This document shows positions 33,133 through 41,069 of a stretch of DNA of 64,000 bases, piece by piece. Within the stretch, counting starts at the first letter, position 1; each line of letters begins with the position of its first letter. The position numbers and the translations under genes were made by a program. The DNA is from DASZTV01 sp036268405. GTDB lineage: Bacteria; Actinomycetota; Actinomycetes; JAFAQI01. Location of the stretch: NCBI GenBank assembly GCA_036268405.1, contig DATAUF010000121.1, positions 24,260 through 88,259 of the forward strand, written 5' to 3'. The notes beneath the pieces are model-generated. The model did not search any database, had not been told where the DNA came from, and saw only the letters and a program-made list of their open reading frames with translations.

Positions 33133-33836
33133 GCCGTCTTGATCTTGAACGCGCCGCCTGGTGTCGTCAGCAGACCAGGGGCCGCCTTCGCCTCCAGGCG
33201 GTACGTCACGGTCACGTGTCTCGCTGAGGTCCAGGTAAAGGTCGTCGCCCAGGCGTGAAGCTTGGACTTGTACGTCAACGTCTCGACGGTCTTCCAGCGA
33301 CTTCCGCTCTTTCGCTGCAGCACCATGTGGCCTTTGGCCGGTCGAGGCTTTGCGTTGCCGGTGACGGTGACGCTCTGGTGGCGAACTGCCGTGTTGGGCG
33401 ACGTCCAGGTGAGCGACTTGTAGGGCTTCGCCGCCGGCGTCGACGTCACGTGGCGGAACGTGAGGACTGCGGCGCCGCCGGCAGGCTCGTTGTCACCTGT
33501 CGTGAGTGTCTCGGTCCATACGTGACCTTGGGTGGAGCCAGGCGGGCCCTCGAAGTCGCCGCCGAAGTCGTCGGAGGTGAGCGTGTACGGCGGATTGACG
33601 GTGCCGTCGCCGCCGGCCTCGTTCAGGGACCACGGCTGGGTGTCGGGCATGGTCGATGTCACGGTCTCGTTCATGTTCGACGTCAACGCAATCGTGACCA
33701 CGCACGTATCGGCGTCCGATGAGACGCAGGTGAACGACTGAGCCCCCGTCGCCGTCGCGGGCACGGCGGCCGACGCGACGAGCAGCAGCGCGCCCGAGGT
33801 CACGGAGACGATCGCCATCATTTGTCGCACGGTCAT
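33129..33836 (-). CDS. Secreted beta-sandwich protein of unknown function
   Basis: A 235-residue exported protein with signal peptide IVSVTSGALLLVASAAVPATA. The first half has two cysteines (FTCVSSDADTCVV) and a Thr-rich strand-forming stretch. The second half (about residues 140-230: SVTVTGNAKPRPAKGHMVLQ, WTSARHVTVTYRLEA) reads as an Ig-like domain seen in secreted bacterial proteins. No catalytic motif. It lies 45 nt downstream of the cysteine-rich secreted gene at 33882-35279 on the same strand, and the two may be co-transcribed. Confidence 0.7.
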   Translation of the reverse strand: MTVRQMMAIVSVTSGALLLVASAAVPATATGAQSFTCVSSDADTCVVTIALTSNMNETVTSTMPDTQPWSLNEAGGDGTVNPPYTLTSDDFGGDFEGPPGSTQGHVWTETLTTGDNEPAGGAAVLTFRHVTSTPAAKPYKSLTWTSPNTAVRHQSVTVTGNAKPRPAKGHMVLQRKSGSRWKTVETLTYKSKLHAWATTFTWTSARHVTVTYRLEAKAAPGLLTTPGGAFKIKTA

Positions 33837-33881
33837 CGGGCCCCACCCACCGTCGTCGGTCCCCGAAACGTACTCCCGGAG

Positions 33882-35279
33882 CTAACAGCCGGTCGAGATC
33901 CGAATCTGGTGTGCCTTGTTGGTCAGCGGCGTGTTCGGCATCTTGAAGGCCCCGCCGCCGAGAGCAACGCCGCAGGTGCCGACGTAGATGCCGGGAAGCG
34001 GGTAGACGGGCAGCGCCGGCGAGCCCATCGCGTCCGGGTCCTCGAAGAACTGGAAGCCAGGCTCGTTGCTCACGGTGTGGGCCTCGTGCTTGCGCCAGTA
34101 GTCCATTCCGCCCTTGGTGTTCTTGGTGCCACTCGACGACGGGTTCTTCTTCGAGGTGTCGCAGTTTGCCGGTGCATCCGGCTGCGGCTTGGTGACGTTG
34201 CTCTGCTCGCCGCCGCTGTTGCAGCTGTAGGGGTCCCACTTCTTGCCGGTGTAGTCGAATGAGTCGCGTTCGGAGTTCTTGCCGTTGCCCTTGCAGCGGT
34301 CCTGCTGGCGCACCTCGCCGGTGTTGGCGTCGCAGCCTTGGTAGATCATCTGCTTCTCGGTGGTTGCGCCGAGGCAGATGCCGTCCGCGCAGAAACCGGT
34401 CCCGGCGTTGAGCAGGCCCTCGGGCTGAGTCAGCGTGCCTGACTGCGCAAGCCGCTGCGGCGTGAAGATCAGCATCACCGCGCCACCGTCGGACGGTCCG
34501 ACCACTGAGCCGTGCGACAGCGCGGAGCTGAGCGGACCCTCGCCGTCGTGCTCGCCGTTATCGCTGTTGTCGTCCATGCCGTAGTAGAGGCTGAAACCCT
34601 CGGTCAGGACCTTGGAGACGTTCTGCTCCAGCCCGGTGTCGAGCGAGAGCTTGTTCTGGCCGATGTCGCCACCCGGGATCGACGTGCACTTGTAGGGGAA
34701 CGACGGAATCATGGCCGCGATCGGGCAGTAGAACTGGTAGTAGTCCCAGTCGAGCGCGAAGCCTGCGCCGGCCTTGTTGTCGCCGCACCCGTACTTTGTC
34801 TGGTCGTGGGCCTTCGAGACGGACTCGGGCTTCTTGCCCTCCGGCACCGCACCGCCCTTGGTGCCGTCCGTGTTGACCGCGAGACATCCCGCGTGGGTCG
34901 CTGAGCTCTGCCCGGGGTAGCCGATCGAGTAGAGGGTCTTGGTCCCCTTGGAGTTCTCGTCGTTCGGCGACTGGTCGATGCCGAACTGCAGCCAGTCGAT
35001 GTTGGTCGCGCCGTGGTCACCGAAGCGCGGAGAGTCGTTGTAGCCGTTGTTGGGGTTGCCGTTGGTGATCCCACCGCTTTCCAGCGTCAGCTGGGCGGTG
35101 TGGCAGCCCGGATAGGTCTTGTACTGCGGCGTGTTCCATTCGCTGGCGTACCACGGGCAGTCCTGCTGTGGTGAGCCGTAGCCGCCACCGCTGACGGCGT
35201 AGGCCACGCCGCCCGCGGCCATCGACAGCAGAACCGCGGCGATCCCCGTGAGGGACAGAGTCGGGATCAAACGGCGCAT
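33882..35279 (-). CDS. Large secreted cysteine-rich protein of unknown function
   Basis: A 465-residue exported protein with a signal peptide (IAAVLLSMAAGGVAYA) and at least 16 cysteines in the mature part, such as DCPWYASEW, PGCHTAQLTLESGG, FCADGICLGAT, GCDANTGEVRQQDRCKG and VGTCGVALGGG. It is Asn/Gly/Ser/Asp-rich. I recognise no domain. ATG at 35279 is selected by GGAGG 7 nt upstream (minus strand); an upstream in-frame start would run through the 12-bp hairpin at 35314-35341. Disulfide-rich surface or secreted enzyme is a guess. Confidence 0.72.
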   Translation of the reverse strand: MRRLIPTLSLTGIAAVLLSMAAGGVAYAVSGGGYGSPQQDCPWYASEWNTPQYKTYPGCHTAQLTLESGGITNGNPNNGYNDSPRFGDHGATNIDWLQFGIDQSPNDENSKGTKTLYSIGYPGQSSATHAGCLAVNTDGTKGGAVPEGKKPESVSKAHDQTKYGCGDNKAGAGFALDWDYYQFYCPIAAMIPSFPYKCTSIPGGDIGQNKLSLDTGLEQNVSKVLTEGFSLYYGMDDNSDNGEHDGEGPLSSALSHGSVVGPSDGGAVMLIFTPQRLAQSGTLTQPEGLLNAGTGFCADGICLGATTEKQMIYQGCDANTGEVRQQDRCKGNGKNSERDSFDYTGKKWDPYSCNSGGEQSNVTKPQPDAPANCDTSKKNPSSSGTKNTKGGMDYWRKHEAHTVSNEPGFQFFEDPDAMGSPALPVYPLPGIYVGTCGVALGGGAFKMPNTPLTNKAHQIRISTGC

Positions 35280-35305
35280 CCGGGAGCCTCCAGCTACTGG
35301 GTCCA

Positions 35306-35346
35306 CAACGTCCATGACCATGACGCCGACGTCATGGTCATCGTTG
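35306..35346. terminator. Perfect 12-bp hairpin at the end of the YjbR-like gene
   Basis: ATGACCATGACG (35314-35325), loop CCGA, CGTCATGGTCAT (35330-35341) form a perfect 12-bp stem. Flanking CAACG (35306-35310) and CGTTG (35342-35346) extend it past a 3-nt bulge. The stem covers the stop codon of the YjbR-like gene (35338-35340) and lies 35 nt upstream of the next minus-strand start. It may end YjbR transcription or act as an operator for the secreted-protein gene; no T-run follows. Confidence 0.55.
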
Positions 35347-35772
35347 ACCATTTCGACGTTTGCCGACAACCTCCTGCGCCGCCTCTGGGCTTGCGAACAC
35401 CAGCCAACCGTCGACCAGCGCCTCTTTGACGTCGGCGACCCGCGCCTGCTTCAGCTCGATGAGGATCGCGGCGTAGCCGTCGAAGTGCGGGATGGTGAAG
35501 AACCCGGCCTTGCCGGCCGCGAGCACCGCTTCCTTTTCCGCGAGATCGGCCACCCGGATCGCGACGATCGGGTCGCCCGGCACCGGCTCCTCGCCGTAAC
35601 GGCGGATGTCGGCCTTGCTGAAGGTGCGCTCCCAGGCGAAGGTCTTGTCGGCCAGCCGCCAGGTCCGCTGTCCGCGCCGGTCGGCTTCTTCGACCCCGGG
35701 CAGGGCGAGCGCAATCTCCGCGACCCGCGCCAGCGTCACCACGCCCGGCACGTTATCGCGACGACTTGACAC
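35338..35772 (-). CDS. MmcQ/YjbR-family protein
   Basis: A 144-residue protein of the MmcQ/YjbR family (CyaY-like DNA-binding fold by structure; biological role undefined). Family features: an N-terminal helix with ALALPGVEEAD, KTFAWER (about residues 43-49), DPIVAIRVADLAEKEAVLAA and the C-terminal SPEAAQEVVGKRR. A GTG at 35748 is a possible shorter start. It is divergent from the GntR gene, whose promoter overlaps its 5' end. Confidence 0.83.
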   Translation of the reverse strand: MSSRRDNVPGVVTLARVAEIALALPGVEEADRRGQRTWRLADKTFAWERTFSKADIRRYGEEPVPGDPIVAIRVADLAEKEAVLAAGKAGFFTIPHFDGYAAILIELKQARVADVKEALVDGWLVFASPEAAQEVVGKRRNGQR

Positions 35773-35797
35773 GGAGAACGGTCAGTGGTCTATTTAT

Positions 35798-35812
35798 CTA
35801 GTTACCTAGTGT
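35798..35812 (+). promoter_or_regulatory. CTAG-N4-CTAG palindrome over the GntR -10 box
   Basis: CTAGTTACCTAG (35798-35809) is two palindromic CTAG words four bases apart, and TAGTGT (35807-35812) is the -10 box 7 nt before ATG 35820. An operator over the -10 of a YtrA-type regulator gene fits autorepression. The start is inferred to be leaderless. Consensus YtrA operators are usually longer, so the exact site is uncertain. Confidence 0.5.
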
Positions 35813-35819
35813 AATAGCG

Positions 35820-36224
35820 ATGGGATGTCACATGATCGAGTTCCACCTCGACAGCAGGTCAGGGGTGTCGCCGTACCTTCAGCTCGTCCAGCAGGTACGC
35901 CATGCGTTGCGGCTCGGAATCCTTGCGCCGGGGGACCAGCTCCCCACCGTCAAGGACGTCGTCGGCACGCTTGCGATCAATCCCAACACCGTCCTCAAGG
36001 CCTATCGCGAGCTCGAGCACGCCGGCCTGGCGAGCGGGCGCCCGGGCGTCGGCACGTTTGTCACTGCGACGCTGCCGGATGCGCCACTCGCGGCACAGAT
36101 CCCGATCCGCCGCGACCTCGAGCGCTGGCTCACCAAGGCAAGGGCCGCCGGCCTTGACGACGAGAGCATCGAGGCGATGTTTCGCGACTCCTTTCGGCTC
36201 TCGACATCGCGGGAGATCGCATGA
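35820..36224 (+). CDS. GntR-family regulator, YtrA subfamily
   Basis: A 134-residue regulator: winged helix-turn-helix (SPYLQLVQQVRHALRLGILAP, then GDQLPTVKDVV, NPNTVLKAYRELEHAGL, GRPGVGTFV) plus the short C-terminal dimer helix pair typical of YtrA members. These repress ABC transporter genes in their own operon, as here: its stop overlaps the ATPase start (ATGA at 36221). The start at 35820 is favoured by TAGTGT 7 nt upstream; ATG 35832 is the alternative. Confidence 0.93.
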   Translation: MGCHMIEFHLDSRSGVSPYLQLVQQVRHALRLGILAPGDQLPTVKDVVGTLAINPNTVLKAYRELEHAGLASGRPGVGTFVTATLPDAPLAAQIPIRRDLERWLTKARAAGLDDESIEAMFRDSFRLSTSREIA

Positions 36225-37117
36225 CGACGGCGTTGACGGCGACCGGTCTCGGTAAGCGTTACGGCCGGAAGTGGGCGCTGCGCGGCTGCACGGTCGAGAT
36301 TCCTGAAGGCCGTGTGGCGGGCCTGGTCGGACCCAACGGTGCCGGCAAGAGCACGCTGCTCCACCTCATGGTCGGGTTGCTCGCGCCGACCGAGGGATCG
36401 GTGGAGGTGCTCGGCCGCGGTCCCGCGATCGACGCGGAGCAGCTCGGTCGCGTCGGGTTCCTGGCCCAGGACGCGCCGATCTACGCGTCCTTGTCGATCG
36501 CCGACCATCTCCGTTTCGGGGCACACCTCAACCCCGGCTGGGATGGGGCCTTCGCGAAGGAGCGGATCGACGCTCTCGACCTCGACCCCGCGCAGCGAGC
36601 CGGCCGTCTGTCGGGCGGCCAGCGTGCCCAGCTGGCTCTCACCCTTGCGCTCGCGAAGCGGCCGGGCATCCTGCTCCTCGATGAGCCGGTCGCAAGTCTC
36701 GACCCACTGGCGCGACGCGACTTCCTGGCGGTTCTCGCCGGATACGTCGCGGAGCACGGAATCAGCGTTTTGATGTCTTCGCACCTGCTTGCTGACCTTG
36801 AGCGGGTGTGTGACTACCTGGTGCTGGTTTCCGCGGCGCGGGTTCAGCTCGCAGACGAGGTCGACGACCTCCTCGCGACACATCGCCGGATCATCGGGGC
36901 TCGTCGCGACCTGTCCACTCTTCCCGCAGACCAGCACGTCGTCTGGGAGAGCCACACCGACCGGCAGACGACCGCCGTCATCCAAGTTGACGGACCGATC
37001 CACGACCCGTCATGGCAGGTCGAGGAGCTCAGTCTCGAGGATGTGGTTCTGGCCTACATGGGCGGCGGCGCTGATACCGGCCTGTACGCCCGACCCGCGT
37101 TGGGAGTGGCCCGATGA
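36221..37117 (+). CDS. ABC transporter ATP-binding protein (YtrB-like)
   Basis: A 298-residue ATPase: Walker A GPNGAGKST (about residues 38-46), signature LSGGQRAQLALTLAL (about 128-142), Walker B ILLLDEPVASLDP and switch histidine in SSHLLADLE. The C-terminal 90 residues are a variable domain. It pairs with the permease that starts inside its stop codon. Regulated by the upstream YtrA-type GntR protein. Such systems often respond to cell-envelope stress, but the substrate here is unknown. Confidence 0.93.
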   Translation: MTTALTATGLGKRYGRKWALRGCTVEIPEGRVAGLVGPNGAGKSTLLHLMVGLLAPTEGSVEVLGRGPAIDAEQLGRVGFLAQDAPIYASLSIADHLRFGAHLNPGWDGAFAKERIDALDLDPAQRAGRLSGGQRAQLALTLALAKRPGILLLDEPVASLDPLARRDFLAVLAGYVAEHGISVLMSSHLLADLERVCDYLVLVSAARVQLADEVDDLLATHRRIIGARRDLSTLPADQHVVWESHTDRQTTAVIQVDGPIHDPSWQVEELSLEDVVLAYMGGGADTGLYARPALGVAR

Positions 37118-38157
37118 CCTGGATGACCTGGCGTCAGATGAGGGCAGGCTCACTCGCGGCACTTGCGGTGGTCGCGGCCGCCGCGATCACCCTCACGATC
37201 ACCGGCGTGCACCTGAGCAGTCTCTACTCGGGCTATCTGTCGTGCAGCGGCTTCACCTGTAACGCCAAGCTCGACGACATCGGCCGCAGCTATCGCCACA
37301 TCAAGCTGATCGGCACGGCTCTGATCGCGGTGCCTGTGGTGCTCGGCGTCTTCTGGGGGGCACCACTGGTCGCTCGTGAGATCGAGAGCGGCACGTATCG
37401 CTTGGCATGGGTCCAAGGTGTCAGCCGCACGCGGTGGATGGCATCCAAGCTCGCCGTCACGGGCGCGGCGACGGCACTTGTCGCAGGTGCGCTCACGTTC
37501 GCGTTCACCTGGTGGGCGATTCCGTTCGATCGGATCGAGGCCAACCGGATCGATCCCTCGATCTTTGCCGATCGAGGCATCGTCCCCGTGGCGTACGCGC
37601 TGTTCGCGGTCGCCCTCGGAGTGGCAGCCGGCACGATCATTCGGCGGACCCTGCCCGCGATGGCAGTGACGTTGGTGGGCTTCATCGCCGTCCGGATGGT
37701 GATCCAGTTCTACGTGCGCGCGCACCTCATCGCTCCGGTGCACCGGGTGTTCGCGCTGACCCAGCGGTTCGGCCTGGGCATCGAGCGATCGCCATCGGGC
37801 ATTCAGCTCCAGGCGGGGACGCCAGAGTTTCACGGTGCGTGGGTCACCAGCTCACACCTGGTCGACTCCGCGGGGCACGCTCCGACGTCCGCCTTCATCA
37901 ACCAGGCATGCCGCGCGGTGCTTGACGTCGCCCCGCCGAGTGGGCCGCCGCAGAAGGGAGGAGCCCCCAGCGGTCCGGCCATCCAAGCCTTCCAGACCTG
38001 CCTGTCCAACGTGGGCGCTCGCTATCACCAGGTGGTGTCCTACCAACCTGCGTCGCGGTTCTGGGAGCTGCAGTGGCTGGAGTCAGCGATCTTCCTAGGT
38101 CTTGCAGCGGTACTCATCGGCTTGTCGATCTACTGGGTCCGCCGTCGCCTCGTCTGA
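37114..38157 (+). CDS. ABC transporter permease
   Basis: A 347-residue membrane protein with six or so transmembrane helices (AALAVVAAAAITLTITG, LIGTALIAVPVVLGVFWGAP, AVTGAATALVAGALTFAFTW, VPVAYALFAVALGVAAG, AMAVTLVGFIAVRMVIQF, and a final helix before VRRRLV). The cytoplasmic coupling segment VAREIESGTYRLAWVQGVSR is typical of ABC-2-like exporters. An external loop of about 110 residues lies before the last helix. It is the last gene of the GntR-ATPase-permease operon and is followed at once by a strong terminator. Confidence 0.9.
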   Translation: MTWMTWRQMRAGSLAALAVVAAAAITLTITGVHLSSLYSGYLSCSGFTCNAKLDDIGRSYRHIKLIGTALIAVPVVLGVFWGAPLVAREIESGTYRLAWVQGVSRTRWMASKLAVTGAATALVAGALTFAFTWWAIPFDRIEANRIDPSIFADRGIVPVAYALFAVALGVAAGTIIRRTLPAMAVTLVGFIAVRMVIQFYVRAHLIAPVHRVFALTQRFGLGIERSPSGIQLQAGTPEFHGAWVTSSHLVDSAGHAPTSAFINQACRAVLDVAPPSGPPQKGGAPSGPAIQAFQTCLSNVGARYHQVVSYQPASRFWELQWLESAIFLGLAAVLIGLSIYWVRRRLV

Positions 38158-38163
38158 CGTGCG

Positions 38164-38208
38164 AATGGAACGAGCCCGCAGGCAGTCGGCCTGCGGGCTC
38201 GTTCCATT
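38164..38208 (+). terminator. Strong 20-bp hairpin terminator after the GntR-ABC operon
   Basis: AATGGAACGAGCCCGCAGGC (38164-38183), loop AGTCG, and the exact complement at 38189-38208 give a perfect 20-bp stem, starting 7 nt after the permease stop. It is followed by TG rather than a long T-run. It abuts the 3' end of tRNA-His on the other strand (38209) and so can stop transcription from both sides. Confidence 0.9.
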
Positions 38209-38284
38209 TGGGGTGAGTGACGGGGCTCGAACCCGCGGCCACCGAGACCACAACCCGGTGCTCTACCAGCTGAGCTACACCCAC
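38209..38284 (-). tRNA. tRNA-His (GTG)
   Basis: On the minus strand the acceptor GTGGGTG pairs with CACTCAC, the D-arm TAGCTCAGCTGGTAGAGC is canonical, the anticodon loop is TTGTGGT (anticodon GTG) and the T-arm is GCGGG-TTCGAGC-CCCGT. The discriminator base is C73, as required for tRNA-His, and CCA is encoded (complement of 38209-38211). Confidence 0.97.
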
Positions 38285-38322
38285 CATCGCGGCCCGACAA
38301 CGACCGAACCGCGCGGCAAAGT

Positions 38323-38976
38323 CTAACCGGATGCGGGCTGGTTCTCGCTGGCCGGCGGTGCGGCGAGGCCGAGGCTCCGTGCCGCGGCGCGTGCCGCGTC
38401 CGTGTCCGGCCCAGGTGCCGGGACCATCACCGTCGCCCGGTAGTAACGCAGCTCGTCGATGCTCTCCTTGATGTCGGCGAGCGCGCGGTGCCCGCCGTTC
38501 TTGGCCGGCGCGTTGTAGTACGAGCGCGGGTACCAGCGCCGGGCGAGCTCCTTGATCGAGGACACGTCGATCATCCGGTAGTGCAGATGCGCGTCGAGGC
38601 GCGGCATATAGCGGGCGATGAAGGCACGGTCGGTCGCGATCGTGTTGCCACACAGCGGCGCCTTGCGCGGCTCGGGGATGTACCGCTCGAGGTACTCCAT
38701 GACGAGCTCCTCGGCCTGCTCCACGGTGGTGGCCGCGTGGCGGATCGCGTCCAGGAGTCCGGAGGTCGTGTGCATCTCGCGTACCACCTGGTCCATGGCG
38801 ACCAGCTGCGACGGTGTTGCCGCGATGACGATGTCGAGGCCCTCGTCGAGCGGGGTCAGCTCGGCATCGGTGACGATGACGGCGATCTCCACCATCACGT
38901 TGCGCTGCGGGTCGAGGCCCGTCATCTCGCAGTCGATCCAGACCAACGCGTCGCCGGTGCGTGAGCCTGCCGTCAT
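38323..38976 (-). CDS. orn: Oligoribonuclease (DEDDh exonuclease)
   Basis: A 217-residue 3'-5' exonuclease that degrades 2-5-nt RNAs to mononucleotides. DEDDh motifs: LVWIDCEMTGLD (catalytic D and E, about residues 11-22), GNTIATDRAFIARYMP and HRALADIKESIDELRYYR (H and D near 160). Full family length with a short C-terminal tail. ATG 38976 gives the standard N-terminus; an ATG 11 codons upstream is possible. CGTCATGACG is palindromic over this start. It lies between two tRNA genes. Confidence 0.95.
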   Translation of the reverse strand: MTAGSRTGDALVWIDCEMTGLDPQRNVMVEIAVIVTDAELTPLDEGLDIVIAATPSQLVAMDQVVREMHTTSGLLDAIRHAATTVEQAEELVMEYLERYIPEPRKAPLCGNTIATDRAFIARYMPRLDAHLHYRMIDVSSIKELARRWYPRSYYNAPAKNGGHRALADIKESIDELRYYRATVMVPAPGPDTDAARAAARSLGLAAPPASENQPASG

Positions 38977-39041
38977 GACGACAAGAGTTGCACGCCCTAC
39001 CCTTGCCATGGCGGGGAGAGCAGTCTGCCTTGCCTTCTTGA

Positions 39042-39114
39042 GCGCCCGTAGCTCAGCGGATAGAGCAGCTGCCTTCTAAGCAGCCGGTCGCAGGTTCGAT
39101 CCCTGCCGGGCGCG
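39042..39114 (+). tRNA. tRNA-Arg (TCT)
   Basis: Acceptor GCGCCCG pairs with CGGGCGC; D-arm TAGCTCAGCGGATAGAGC; anticodon loop CTTCTAA gives anticodon TCT (Arg, AGA codons, rare at this G+C); T-arm GCAGG-TTCGATC-CCTGC. Discriminator G; CCA is not encoded. Its 3' 39 nt are overlapped on the other strand by the end of the MFS gene (stop at 39076-39078). Confidence 0.97.
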
Positions 39115-40542
39115 CGGCGACAGCACGATCGGTACGTCCCTGCGGCGGGCAAGGACTCCTGCGGATACCACCGCGCTGGCTGCGAAGAACCCGACGATGA
39201 GCTCGATCCCGTGCCGGTACGGCGTGATCACGCTGCCATCGTGCGACGACAGCAGTCCGATCAACGCGGCGACGCCGAGCACCGTGCCGAGCTGCCGAGC
39301 CATGTTGAGGATCCCGCTGCCGACGCCGAACCAGGCGGGCGGGATCGCCGAGGTCCCGGCGCCGAGCAGTGACGGGATGCTCAGACCGACCCCGATGCCA
39401 CCGATGACCTGGGCCGGCAGCATCTCGGCGGCGTACGACGGGTGAACTCCGATCGATGCGAGCAGCAACAGCTGGGACGACATGTTGACGACTGCCCCGA
39501 GCACGGCGACTCGACCTGGCCCCCCCAGTCGCGTGACGAGTCGCGGCGTGACGAGGCGAGCGACGGGGAGCACACACAACGGACCGGGTGCGATCGCCAG
39601 ACCCGCCCGAACCGCCGAGAAGTGCCATGCGCCGGTGAGGAACTCGACGGTGTTGAGCGCGAACGCACCGAAGCCCGCGTAGTAGAGGACAGAGACGCCG
39701 AACGCACCGCTGAAGGACCTGATGCGCAGCAGCGGTAGCTCGATCACCGGTGCTGGGTGCCGCGCTGAGTGACGCAGCACGATGGCAACCCCCACGACAG
39801 CAGCGGCAACGGTGACGCCCAAGCGCCACGACGTCCAGCCCCAGTCGGGTGCCTTCACCAGGCCGAACGCCGCGGAGCCGACGGCCGCCGCCAGAACCCC
39901 AGCACCCAACAGGTCGGGGTGGTGTCTGGCCTGTGGGTCGCGGCTCTCGGTGAGGGTGCGCCGCGCCAGCGCGAGCGCGATCAGTCCGACCGGCAGGTTG
40001 ACCCAGAAGACCCACCGCCAGTCGAGCTGCACCAGCAGCCCGCCGATCACCGGTCCGAGTCCCGCTCCGAGCGCGCCGACCGCCGACCACGTCCCGATCG
40101 CCCGCGCCCTGCCCTCAGCGGGCACCAGCGCGAGCAGCAATGACAGTGACGTCGGGACCATCATTCCGGCGCCGACCGCCTGCGCGACCCGCGCGCCGAT
40201 CAGGAAGTCCAGGCCAGGCGCCAGCCCGCATGCGGCGGAGCCCGCGACGAACATGCCGAGTCCAAGGCTGAAGACGAACCGGCGGCCAACTCGGTCCGCC
40301 CACCGGCCGGCCGGCACGAGCACCGCCGCGAAGACGATGGTGTAGGCGTTGAGGATCCACGACATTCCGGACAGCGTGCTGCCGGCGAAGTCGTGACCGA
40401 TGTAGGGGAACGCCAGGTTCACGATGAACAGGTCGAGGCTCGACATGAAGACCGCGATGGACAGCACAGCGAGGGCGGCATTCGGTGAGGATGCAGAGGG
40501 GGAGGCCGGCTGGCGCGGTGTCGGGCTGTCAGGCGTGGTCAC
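39076..40542 (-). CDS. MFS drug-efflux-type transporter (DHA2/EmrB-like)
   Basis: A 488-residue transporter, sized for the 14-helix DHA2 group. N-terminal LAVLSIAVFMSSLDLFIVNLA, motif A-like RWADRVGRR, and motif C-like GAGLGPVIGGLLVQ support drug:proton antiport. GTG at 40542 is chosen because GGAGG precedes it by 6 nt. The last 13 codons (from about GLY/ARG before ARQGSNLRPAA) lie antisense to tRNA-Arg, so the protein's tail is read through the tRNA gene. It is divergent from an HxlR regulator and probably repressed by it. Confidence 0.92.
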   Translation of the reverse strand: MTTPDSPTPRQPASPSASSPNAALAVLSIAVFMSSLDLFIVNLAFPYIGHDFAGSTLSGMSWILNAYTIVFAAVLVPAGRWADRVGRRFVFSLGLGMFVAGSAACGLAPGLDFLIGARVAQAVGAGMMVPTSLSLLLALVPAEGRARAIGTWSAVGALGAGLGPVIGGLLVQLDWRWVFWVNLPVGLIALALARRTLTESRDPQARHHPDLLGAGVLAAAVGSAAFGLVKAPDWGWTSWRLGVTVAAAVVGVAIVLRHSARHPAPVIELPLLRIRSFSGAFGVSVLYYAGFGAFALNTVEFLTGAWHFSAVRAGLAIAPGPLCVLPVARLVTPRLVTRLGGPGRVAVLGAVVNMSSQLLLLASIGVHPSYAAEMLPAQVIGGIGVGLSIPSLLGAGTSAIPPAWFGVGSGILNMARQLGTVLGVAALIGLLSSHDGSVITPYRHGIELIVGFFAASAVVSAGVLARRRDVPIVLSPRARQGSNLRPAA

Positions 40543-40560
40543 GAGGGCCTCCGGTGCGGT

Positions 40561-40624
40561 CAGTCTGGAATCCGGACTGACAATAGGGCAGTTAGTACGA
40601 AAAGTCGACTGACTGTCGTACGCT
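40561..40624. promoter_or_regulatory. HxlR/MFS divergent promoter with two palindromes
   Basis: CAGTCTGGA-A-TCCGGACTG (40561-40579) is an imperfect palindrome with one mismatch. GTACGA (40595-40600) and TCGTAC (40616-40621) form a second inverted repeat, N15 apart. The second one overlaps the plus-strand -10 box TACGCT (40619-40624), which is 7 nt before the HxlR ATG. HxlR proteins bind such spaced repeats as dimers, so both sites are candidates. Confidence 0.55.
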
Positions 40625-40631
40625 GTGACGC

Positions 40632-41069
40632 ATGGCACTCGCGACAGCTTCGGTTCGCGCCTGCTCTGTCGCCCGGACCCTCGAGGTTGTGGGCGAGAAG
40701 TGGGCCCTGCTCGCGATCCGCGAGGTGTTCCTGGGCGCGCGCAAGTTCGAGGAGATGGTCGCCAACACCGGCGCGCCGCGCGACACGTTGGCCGCACGGC
40801 TGAAGACCCTCGTCGCCCACGGCATCCTCGAGCGCCGGCGCTACTCCGAGCGCCCGCCCCGCGACGAGTACGTGCTGACCGACGCCGGCCGCGACCTCTA
40901 TCCCGTCATCATCAGCCTCATGCAGTGGGGCGACCGTCATCGCCCCCTCGACGGCGGCCCGCCGATGCTGCTCGAGCACAGCTGCGGCCACCGGATGCAC
41001 GCCCGGCTGACGTGCGAAAGCTGCGGCGGGCTCGTCGAGTACGGCACCGCCAAGCGGATCAGGGCATAG
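40632..41069 (+). CDS. HxlR-family transcriptional regulator
   Basis: A 145-residue winged-helix regulator: CSVARTLEVVGEKWALLAIREVF (split at residue 10-32, with the conserved GxKW), GAPRDTLAARLKTLVAHGIL and RDEYVLTDAGRDLYPVI. The N-terminal Cys11 is at the position where redox-sensing HxlR members carry their reactive cysteine. The C-terminus adds CGHRMHARLTCESCGG, a small CxxC/His cluster that could bind metal. ATG follows TACGCT by 7 nt (leaderless). Probably controls the divergent MFS pump. Confidence 0.92.
   Translation: MALATASVRACSVARTLEVVGEKWALLAIREVFLGARKFEEMVANTGAPRDTLAARLKTLVAHGILERRRYSERPPRDEYVLTDAGRDLYPVIISLMQWGDRHRPLDGGPPMLLEHSCGHRMHARLTCESCGGLVEYGTAKRIRA

Noticed and set aside
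35766..35771. TTGACA as the -35 element for the GntR promoter
   Set aside because: It is 35 nt from the TAGTGT -10 box, too far; it might serve another weak promoter.
39042..40624. tRNA-Arg as an attachment site of a genomic island
   Set aside because: No integrase, excisionase or repeated tRNA end is present; only the overlapping pump gene hints at insertion.
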